DNA of 64,000 nt from Alkalimarinus sediminis. GTDB taxonomy: Bacteria; Pseudomonadota; Gammaproteobacteria; Pseudomonadales; Oleiphilaceae. The DNA is taken from contig NZ_CP101527.1 in NCBI RefSeq assembly GCF_026427595.1, positions 415,001-479,000 on the forward strand, read 5' to 3'. Below are positions 63,308-64,000 of the stretch, in pieces. A program made the translations under genes and the position numbers. The first letter of the stretch is position 1, and every line of letters starts with the position of its first letter. The notes below the pieces were generated by a model. It made no database searches, had not been told where the DNA came from, and was given only the letters and a program-made list of their open reading frames with translations.

Positions 63308-64000
63308 ATGGCGCAGTTCGAATATAAAAGCAGAGATGCCAAAGGCTCGGTTATGAGTGGCCAGTTAGAGGCGGCCAATCGTGATGCCGCAGCTTCCGAG
63401 CTGCAGCGCCGTGGGCTGACGCCTGTTGCCATATCAGAGCATATTGAGAAGAAAGATGTGTTCGAAGGCCTCAAGAAAATTAAAATATTCAAGCGAAAAG
63501 TTTCCCTTGAAGAGTTGATTATTTACTGCCGCCAAATGAATGCCTTAACCAGGGCCGGTATACCGATTATTCGAGCAATGAGAGGGTTGGCTGACTCAAC
63601 CACTTCTGAGCTGCTCCACGAAACCCTTCATGATGTCACTGATCGCCTCGAGTCAGGTGTAAACTTAGCCACATCAATGCAGTCTCACCCTGACATTTTT
63701 GATGACATGTTTATTAGTATGGTGCATGTGGGTGAAAACACGGGGCAGCTTGAAGATGCATTTCAGCAACTTGCGATAAGCTTAGAGTTAGAGCGTGATA
63801 CTCGCCGGCGTATCAAACAAGCCACTCGTTACCCTATGTTTGTTATTGTGGCGTTACTATCGGCATTGATGATTATTAACTTCTTTGTTATTCCTAAGTT
63901 TGCCTCGGTATTTGCAAAACTAGGTGCTGACTTACCCATCTTTACCAAAATGTTGGTTGCGACGTCGAACTTTTTTATTGATTACTGGTGGCTAATGTTG
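63308..64000 (+). CDS. mshG: MSHA inner-membrane platform protein MshG (truncated by window end)
   Basis: The first 231 codons are visible. GspF/PilC family: MAQFEYKSRDAKGSVMSGQL start, GRROMPS-like region with ALTRAGIPIIRAMRGLA, and IKQATRYPMFVIVALLSALM leading into the first membrane helix. The polytopic protein would coordinate the ATPase and pilin insertion. The rest lies beyond 64000. Confidence 0.93.
   Translation, partial: MAQFEYKSRDAKGSVMSGQLEAANRDAAASELQRRGLTPVAISEHIEKKDVFEGLKKIKIFKRKVSLEELIIYCRQMNALTRAGIPIIRAMRGLADSTTSELLHETLHDVTDRLESGVNLATSMQSHPDIFDDMFISMVHVGENTGQLEDAFQQLAISLELERDTRRRIKQATRYPMFVIVALLSALMIINFFVIPKFASVFAKLGADLPIFTKMLVATSNFFIDYWWLML

Overview
The window comes from a marine-type gammaproteobacterium of moderate GC. 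The evidence is Pseudomonas-like gene order (rrn - birA - coaX - SPOR protein - tRNA cluster - secE/nusG - rpl/rpo - str - S10 - spc - alpha - rplQ - uvrA - MFS - ssb), an ectoine gene set for salt tolerance, and a mannose-sensitive hemagglutinin (MSHA) type IV pilus locus. Oceanospirillales or a related marine Pseudomonadales lineage fits best. I cannot name a genus from the sequence alone.

Layout. (1) 1-2340: the 3' part of a 23S rRNA gene, a spacer, 5S rRNA and the rrn terminator. The 5S tail plus terminator occurs a second time about 200 bp downstream. (2) 2360-8390: a REP-like inverted pair, then a four-gene operon of secreted proteins sharing an N-terminal motif of the type annotated as DUF6160, closed by a strong terminator. 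This block sits between rrn and birA, which are neighbours in Pseudomonas, and is the main accessory segment. (3) 8440-11380: birA, coaX, a SPOR-like protein and tRNAs Thr-Tyr-Gly-Thr-Trp. The second EF-Tu gene usually found between tRNA-Thr and tRNA-Trp is absent. (4) 11404-41707: a near-complete transcription and translation superoperon, secE to rplQ, on one strand. It is divided by intrinsic-terminator-like hairpins at nusG/rplK, rplL/rpoB, rpoC/rpsL, rpsG/fusA, tuf/rpsJ, rpsN/rpsH and rpmJ/rpsM, and has one strong sigma70-type promoter before rpsJ. (5) 41802-49375: uvrA (minus strand), a YajR-like MFS transporter, ssb, and a chemoreceptor whose periplasmic sensor region is duplicated in tandem. 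(6) 49460-54539: the ectoine cluster ectA-ectB-[unknown 151-aa gene]-ectC-ask on the minus strand, with a divergent MarR-family ectR and a palindromic operator candidate between them. (7) 54864-64000: MSHA assembly genes mshI, a PilN-like gene, mshJ, K, L, M, N, E and the start of mshG, cut by the window edge.

How the parts work together: regions 3 and 4 are the growth-rate-controlled core (tRNA, ribosome, RNA polymerase, Sec translocon). The ectoine block makes a compatible solute from aspartate, with its own aspartokinase supplying the precursor pathway. The msh block builds the inner-membrane platform, secretin and c-di-GMP-responsive extension ATPase of a surface pilus.

The best candidates for undescribed biology are the four-gene secreted operon (one member has five internal repeats, and all mature proteins have paired cysteines) and the unknown gene embedded in the ectoine operon.
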